Assembly: GCA_000023725.1 (NCBI GenBank)
Contig: CP001673.1
Span: forward strand, 444,342-508,341
Direction: 5' to 3'
Origin: Flavobacteriaceae bacterium 3519-10
GTDB lineage: Bacteria > Bacteroidota > Bacteroidia > Flavobacteriales > Weeksellaceae
Length of the DNA stretch: 64,000 bases
In this document: in pieces, positions 60,426 through 64,000 of the stretch
Layout: every line of letters starts with the position of its first letter
Position numbering within the stretch: the stretch's first letter is position 1
The notes under the pieces: generated by a model
What the model saw: the letters and a program-made list of their open reading frames with translations, nothing else
What the model was told of the DNA's origin: nothing
The model's database searches: none
Translations under genes and position numbers: made by a program

Positions 60426-60453
60426 AAGCCCTGCCACTGTGCAGGGCTTTTTT
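60426..60453 (+). terminator. Terminator after the ice-binding protein gene
   Basis: AAGCCCTGC and GCAGGGCTT form a 9-bp stem around CACTGT, followed by T. Confidence 0.88.
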
Positions 60454-60472
60454 GTGAAAGTAATAAAACAAA

Positions 60473-60506
60473 AAAACCTGAATCGTTGAGATTTAGGTTT
60501 TTTTTA
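60473..60506 (-). terminator. Terminator after tRNA-Ser
   Basis: AAAACCTGAATC and GATTTAGGTTTT form a 12-bp stem (one G-T) around GTTGA, with T on both ends. It lies just past the 3' end of tRNA-Ser on the minus strand and also backs up the ice-binding gene terminator. Confidence 0.75.
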
Positions 60507-60509
60507 TTG

Positions 60510-60596
60510 TAGAGAGGAAGGGATTCGAACCCTCGGTACAGTTACCCGTACACTAGCTTTCCAGGCTAGCTCCTTCAACCACTCGGACACCTCTCT
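60510..60596 (-). tRNA. tRNA-Ser (GGA)
   Basis: On the minus strand: acceptor AGAGAGG/CCTCTCT, D-arm with TCCGAGTGGTTGAAGGA, anticodon loop CTGGAAA (GGA) on a CTAGC-type stem, long class II variable arm, and T-arm AGGGTTCGAATCCCT. 87 nt; CCA not encoded. Confidence 0.95.
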
Positions 60597-60609
60597 GAAT
60601 TGAAGACTG

Positions 60610-60639
60610 CAAAAATAGAGTTTTTCGTCCGAATAACAA
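60610..60639 (-). promoter_or_regulatory. tRNA-Ser promoter
   Basis: On the minus strand TTG (plus 60637-60639), a 19-nt spacer and TATTTTTG (plus 60610-60617): an exact consensus promoter 13 nt before the tRNA. Confidence 0.75.
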
Positions 60640-60694
60640 AGGATTTTTTGTGGTCAGTACGTAAATTCGACAGGGGCCAGGATCGTCTTTTGCG

Positions 60695-61711
60695 TTACAC
60701 AGAAACTTCCCCGCAAAGATTTTTAGCGAAATTCTCAGCAAACGAGCCGTCATAATTCGGATTGTCGAGAAGGTGCATCGCTTTGGTAATTGCGCTTTCC
60801 GCCGTCATGTCATGGCCACTTACAGCACCGATTTCATTAAAAATATTTGAATTCGAATACTTTCCGAAGCTTACTCCACCGGAGACGCACTGCGATACAA
60901 CCACGATTTCGGTTCCTCGTTCGCGCAGAAGCTGTAGCGTCTGTTGTGTATGCCTGGTGTTGAAAATAGTTCCGGAGCCAAAAACCTGCAGGATCAGTAC
61001 TTTCATTTTGGGAATCTCCTCGAAATGGTCAAGGTGCATGCCGGGGAATATGCGCCAGAAAAGTACGTCACGCGAAATATGGTCGTCAACTGAGAATTCT
61101 TCATCTTGCTTTGGTCGGTACAGGAAATCTTTTTCAATATTCAGATGGACGCCAGACTGTCCCAGCGTCGGGTAATTCGGACTTTGATACGCATCAAAAT
61201 ATTCCGCCGAATACTTCAGCGTGCGGTTTCCGCGCAACAGTTTGTACTCAAAATATACCGTGACTTCCTGAATTACGGCCTCGTCGTTTTCATATAAACT
61301 TGCATAGTAAAGGCTTGTCAAAAGGTTTTCTTTCGCGTCGGTACGCAGATCGCCGATTGGGAGTTGCGATCCGGTTAGAATAACGGGCTTGCGCAGATTC
61401 TTCAGCATAAAACTTAGGGCTGAAGCGGTGTAAGACATAGTGTCGGTTCCGTGAAGGATCAGGAAGCCGTCGTAATCCTCATAATTTTTACCGATATAAT
61501 TGGCGATGATTTTCCACTCTTTTGGGCCCATATCCGACGAGTCGAGCGGTTTTTTAAAAGGATGAACCGTAATTTCGCACTCAATCAGATTCATTTCAGG
61601 CATTTTATCAAAAATATTTCCAAAATCGAATGCACGCAGGCTACCGGTGTCGTAATCTTTTTCCATCCCGATGGTTCCTCCGGTATAGATCAGCAGAACT
61701 TTTCTTTTCAT
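60695..61711 (-). CDS. Type I asparaginase
   Basis: The 338-residue enzyme hydrolyses asparagine to aspartate and ammonia. Both threonine active-site motifs are present: LLIYTGGTIGME near residue 10 and LILHGTDTMSYTASALSFML near 90. It has no signal peptide, so it is the cytosolic (AnsA-like) type. The start at 61711 (MKRKVLLIYTGG) fits the family. A TATTTTTG box lies 5 nt upstream, so the longer upstream reading is rejected. Confidence 0.93.
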   Translation of the reverse strand: MKRKVLLIYTGGTIGMEKDYDTGSLRAFDFGNIFDKMPEMNLIECEITVHPFKKPLDSSDMGPKEWKIIANYIGKNYEDYDGFLILHGTDTMSYTASALSFMLKNLRKPVILTGSQLPIGDLRTDAKENLLTSLYYASLYENDEAVIQEVTVYFEYKLLRGNRTLKYSAEYFDAYQSPNYPTLGQSGVHLNIEKDFLYRPKQDEEFSVDDHISRDVLFWRIFPGMHLDHFEEIPKMKVLILQVFGSGTIFNTRHTQQTLQLLRERGTEIVVVSQCVSGGVSFGKYSNSNIFNEIGAVSGHDMTAESAITKAMHLLDNPNYDGSFAENFAKNLCGEVSV

Positions 61712-61716
61712 AAACT

Positions 61717-61724
61717 CAAAAATA
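61717..61724 (-). promoter_or_regulatory. -7 box immediately upstream of the asparaginase gene
   Basis: The minus strand reads TATTTTTG ending 5 nt before the ATG at 61711. Confidence 0.5.
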
Positions 61725-61752
61725 CGGTATTTAAAGATATGGCAGATTATTT

Positions 61753-61817
61753 GGGCGCCTGTTTCCGTCTTCCACTCCCGCTTCCGCCGCGGCGGAGAGC
61801 TCCGTTCAAGCCGGGGC
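61753..61817 (-). repeat. Structured intergenic repeat, degenerate copy 3
   Basis: On the minus strand GCCCCGGCTTGAACGG, a central GC-rich palindrome (TCCGCCGCGGCGGA, plus 61783-61796) and AGACGGAAACAGGCGCCC follow the same order as copy 2 (GCCCCG, hairpin, AACGGAAAGCGGG). The AAAGAT/ATCCTTT parts are missing, so membership is less certain. A separate GGCGC/GCGCC palindrome follows at about 61900. Confidence 0.5.
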
Positions 61818-61978
61818 GCGGTGACGGCATTTAAACAAAGTATGTTAAATAAAAACAAATATCGTTTGTATTAACCGGGTATTCCGTGCTTTTTGGCGCT
61901 CGCTTCGCTCGCGCCACTTCCGCCGTGATCTCAGAACGTCAAGCTCTAACAGCGCTCGCGCCGCCCAACAAAAAACAT

Positions 61979-61986
61979 TATTTTTG
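61979..61986 (+). promoter_or_regulatory. -7 box immediately upstream of the TrmH-family gene
   Basis: TATTTTTG ends 4 nt before the ATG at 61991. Confidence 0.5.
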
Positions 61987-61990
61987 CCCA

Positions 61991-62653
61991 ATGAACGATC
62001 AGCAAACCTTCGATTATCTCAAGCAGTTTCTAACCGACGAACGTCTCGCGAAAATAGAGCATTACGCGCCCGAAAGTTCCGGTTTTGTGCTCCCCGTGAT
62101 GGAAGATATCTTTCAGTTTAGAAATGCTGCGGCGATTGTACGGTCAGTTGAAGCATGTGGATTTCATAAAATCGTTGCGATGGAAAGCGAGAACGAGTTC
62201 AACCCAAACCTGCGCGTAACCAAAGGCGCAGAAACGTGGGTAGAGGTGGAAAAAATGCCGCACAATCTCGAATCTTTGACGGAAATTAAAAACCGTGGGT
62301 ATAAAATTCTTGCGGTTTCACCCGAGAAAAATGCAACAATGCTCCCGGATTATCAGCTAAAGGAGCCGGTAGCGTTGGTATTTGGCACCGAGAAAGAAGG
62401 CGTAACGGAAGAAATCCTCGATTTCGCTGATGAAACCGTCGCCATTCCGATGTATGGCTTTACCAGAAGTTTTAATGTTTCGGTTGCCGCCGCGATTTGT
62501 TTTTACGAATTAAAACAGAAATTAATCCGCTCCAATATTGATTATAAACTTTCTGAGGAAAAACTGTGGGAAATTAAAGTGCGTTGGGCAAAGAATTCAA
62601 TTGCAAGCGGTGAACAGATTTTGGCCAAATACCGGTCTGACCAAAAAAGTTAA
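61991..62653 (+). CDS. TrmH-family RNA 2'-O-methyltransferase
   Basis: The 220-residue SPOUT enzyme has the three TrmH motifs: NAAAIVRSVEACGFHKIVAME near residue 45, VALVFGTEKEGVTEEIL near 128, and IPMYGFTRSFNVSVAAAICFYEL near 152. It adds a methyl group to a ribose 2'-OH, probably guanosine 18 of tRNA as in TrmH. The start MNDQQTFDY at 61991 fits; the frame extends upstream through GC-rich repeat sequence that is not protein-like. It overlaps the convergent rsmE gene by 4 nt. Confidence 0.9.
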   Translation: MNDQQTFDYLKQFLTDERLAKIEHYAPESSGFVLPVMEDIFQFRNAAAIVRSVEACGFHKIVAMESENEFNPNLRVTKGAETWVEVEKMPHNLESLTEIKNRGYKILAVSPEKNATMLPDYQLKEPVALVFGTEKEGVTEEILDFADETVAIPMYGFTRSFNVSVAAAICFYELKQKLIRSNIDYKLSEEKLWEIKVRWAKNSIASGEQILAKYRSDQKS

Positions 62654-63345
62654 TCCATCATTTTTTGATAATTCCACGCCGCCACAAAAATTCCTGCGGT
62701 TTCGGTCCTGAGCCTTTGATTTCCCAGCGAAACTGCCTTTATTCCTTTGTCAGCCAGCATGTTAATTTCCTTCTCCGAGAAATCGCCTTCCGGACCAATC
62801 AGAAAAGTGGTGTGCTTTTGCGGCTGAATATCTTTTAAATTAAACCGTTCGAGGCTCTCGTTACAGTGCGCGACAAAAGTGGTTTCGGGGTCAAGATTTT
62901 TAATAAAGTCCGAAAATTTCGTGATGTCGTTAACTTTAGGGAAATGGTATCTAAGGCTCTGTTTGGAAGCGGAAACACTTTGTTTTCTGAGCTTATCAAT
63001 GTTTAGATTTTTCCTTTCTGTTTTTTCAGTTTGCAGGATTGTCACCTCCGACACCGCCATTTCGGTCGCTTTTTCGAGGAAAAATTCTATCCTGTCGATA
63101 TTTTTGGTCGGCGCAATAGCAATGTGGAGCTGTGTTGAGAAATTTGGGAGATTTTGGTGCGTCTCGCTCACATTAAGCGAAACTTTTTTGCCTTCGGTAA
63201 TCAGCTTGCCGGTCGCCAGATTTCCTTTTCCGTCCGTGACCGAAATTTCCTCGCCGTCGCGCATCCGCAGAACTTTCAAAATGTGCTGCTGCTCTTCCTC
63301 ATTAATTTTTACTTCCGGAAAGATCTCGCCGTAAAAAAGCTTCAT
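62650..63345 (-). CDS. rsmE: 16S rRNA (uracil-1498-N3) methyltransferase
   Basis: The 231-residue SPOUT enzyme has an N-terminal PUA-like domain (MKLFYGEIFPEVKINEEEQQHILKVLRMRDGEEISVTDGKGNLATGKL) and the C-terminal knot TTFLIGPEGDFSEKEINML and VSLGNQRLRTETAGIFVAAW. It methylates U1498 of 16S rRNA. The ATG at 63345 lies just after the tsaD stop codon, giving a TGATATG junction, so the two genes are tightly linked. Confidence 0.95.
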   Translation of the reverse strand: MKLFYGEIFPEVKINEEEQQHILKVLRMRDGEEISVTDGKGNLATGKLITEGKKVSLNVSETHQNLPNFSTQLHIAIAPTKNIDRIEFFLEKATEMAVSEVTILQTEKTERKNLNIDKLRKQSVSASKQSLRYHFPKVNDITKFSDFIKNLDPETTFVAHCNESLERFNLKDIQPQKHTTFLIGPEGDFSEKEINMLADKGIKAVSLGNQRLRTETAGIFVAAWNYQKMMD

Positions 63346-63346
63346 A

Positions 63347-64000
63347 TCAAACAGGTTTTGTGGTAAAACTTTCCTCAATATCATATCGTGCAGTAGCTGA
63401 TACCGAAAGGTCTGAAAATTCACCGCGGTCGAATTTCAATTTGGCAACCATCGCAATCATCGCGGCATTGTCGGTGGTATATTCAAATTTTGGGATGTAG
63501 ATATTCCAGCCAAGTTTTTCCATATTTGCTCTCATGGCTTCCCGCAGCCCGGAATTTGCAGAAACACCGCCAGCAATTGCAACTTCGGAGATGTTCAGTT
63601 CTTTAGCTGCTTTTTCAAGTTTATCCATCAGGATTTCAACAATCGATTTCTGCACCGAGGCACACAAATCTGCAAGATTTTCTTTGATGAAACTGGGATT
63701 TTTCTTTACCTCTTTCTGAATAAAATACAGGACAGAAGTTTTAATTCCGCTAAAGGAGTAGTCGTAATTTTCGAGGCGCGGTTTATTGAATTTAAATGCA
63801 TTGGCATCGCCAGTTTTTGCAAGCCGGTCCACAATAGGTCCGGCTGGATAATCAAGTCCGAAAATCTTTCCTATTTTATCAAAAGCTTCGCCGGCGGCAT
63901 CATCAATAGTTTTGCCAATGATTTCCATATCAAAATAGTCTTTTACCAGCACGATCATCGTGTGGCCACCCGAAACGGTAAGACACAGAAACGGAAAAGC
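63347..64000 (-). CDS. tsaD: tRNA N6-adenosine threonylcarbamoyltransferase TsaD (C-terminal part)
   Basis: The last 217 residues of TsaD, which installs threonylcarbamoyl on A37 of ANN-reading tRNAs. The window cuts off the N-terminal part. Visible are FLCLTVSGGHTMIVLVKDY (with the HT of the metal motif), GEAFDKIGKIFGLDYPAGP, AIAGGVSANSGLREAM and TTDNAAMIAM. It is directly upstream of rsmE on the minus strand. Confidence 0.95.
   Translation of the reverse strand, partial: AFPFLCLTVSGGHTMIVLVKDYFDMEIIGKTIDDAAGEAFDKIGKIFGLDYPAGPIVDRLAKTGDANAFKFNKPRLENYDYSFSGIKTSVLYFIQKEVKKNPSFIKENLADLCASVQKSIVEILMDKLEKAAKELNISEVAIAGGVSANSGLREAMRANMEKLGWNIYIPKFEYTTDNAAMIAMVAKLKFDRGEFSDLSVSATARYDIEESFTTKPV

Overview
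The window is chromosomal DNA of a member of the Flavobacteriia, most likely the Chryseobacterium/Kaistella group of Weeksellaceae. This rests on three things: the complete gldKLMN block of the type IX secretion system (T9SS) together with porZ and gldD; repeated Bacteroidetes-type promoters (TTG, about 19 nt, TAnnTTTG) with no consistent Shine-Dalgarno sequence; and family markers such as DUF4270, DUF4260, a 29-residue COX24/mS38-like protein and heptanucleotide repeats. The species assignment is inference. No rRNA, CRISPR array, prophage or plasmid origin is visible.

Layout. 1-8.3 kb: a cut-off EamA transporter, an acyl-CoA carboxylase beta subunit, two unknown proteins, a DOPA-type dioxygenase, a YceI protein, an M13 metallopeptidase lipoprotein and an alpha/beta hydrolase. 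8.3-17.7 kb: TerC, then a mostly minus-strand tyrosine catabolism region (flavin reductase, fahA, a small exported protein, hppD, and further on hmgA) with a Crp-type regulator and a CoA-transferase between. 17.8-24.7 kb: pnp, then the only clearly accessory stretch. This holds GC-rich palindromic repeats, an IS200-like (RAYT-like) transposase, a large palindrome, an AT-rich 462-residue protein with a C-terminal nuclease-like domain, and a HopJ-family gene. 24.7-31.3 kb: two periplasmic prolyl isomerases, a PfkB kinase, gldD, mutY, an HU protein and the COX24-like peptide. 31.6-46.5 kb: RNase E/G, Nudix, PlsC, rpsO, mgtE, a BtuF-like protein, dapA, a 5'-nucleotidase split into two genes, porZ-recO, an S4 protein and aroK. 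46.6-47.0 kb: tRNA-Lys, tRNA-Leu, tRNA-Lys. 47.1-58.5 kb: panC, a truncated glycogen synthase, DUF4270, glmS, gldKLMN and a FAD oxidoreductase. 58.8-64 kb: a secreted tandem ice-binding protein, tRNA-Ser, asparaginase, two RNA methyltransferases and the end of tsaD.

How it fits together. hppD, hmgA and fahA turn 4-hydroxyphenylpyruvate into fumarate and acetoacetate (maleylacetoacetate isomerase is not in the window). gldKLMN and porZ supply T9SS parts that would export and anchor proteins such as the ice-binding protein, which ends in a type A-like sorting domain. The two prolyl isomerases and the 5'-nucleotidase pair act in the envelope.

Most noteworthy: three intergenic copies of one structured repeat with related flanks and a variable central hairpin (7.2, 24.6 and 61.8 kb); the RAYT-like transposase with its palindromes; the unrecognised nuclease-like protein beside it; a probable single-base frameshift at 13.81 kb; and four genes whose promoter -7 box lies 4-5 nt before the ATG, suggesting leaderless mRNAs.
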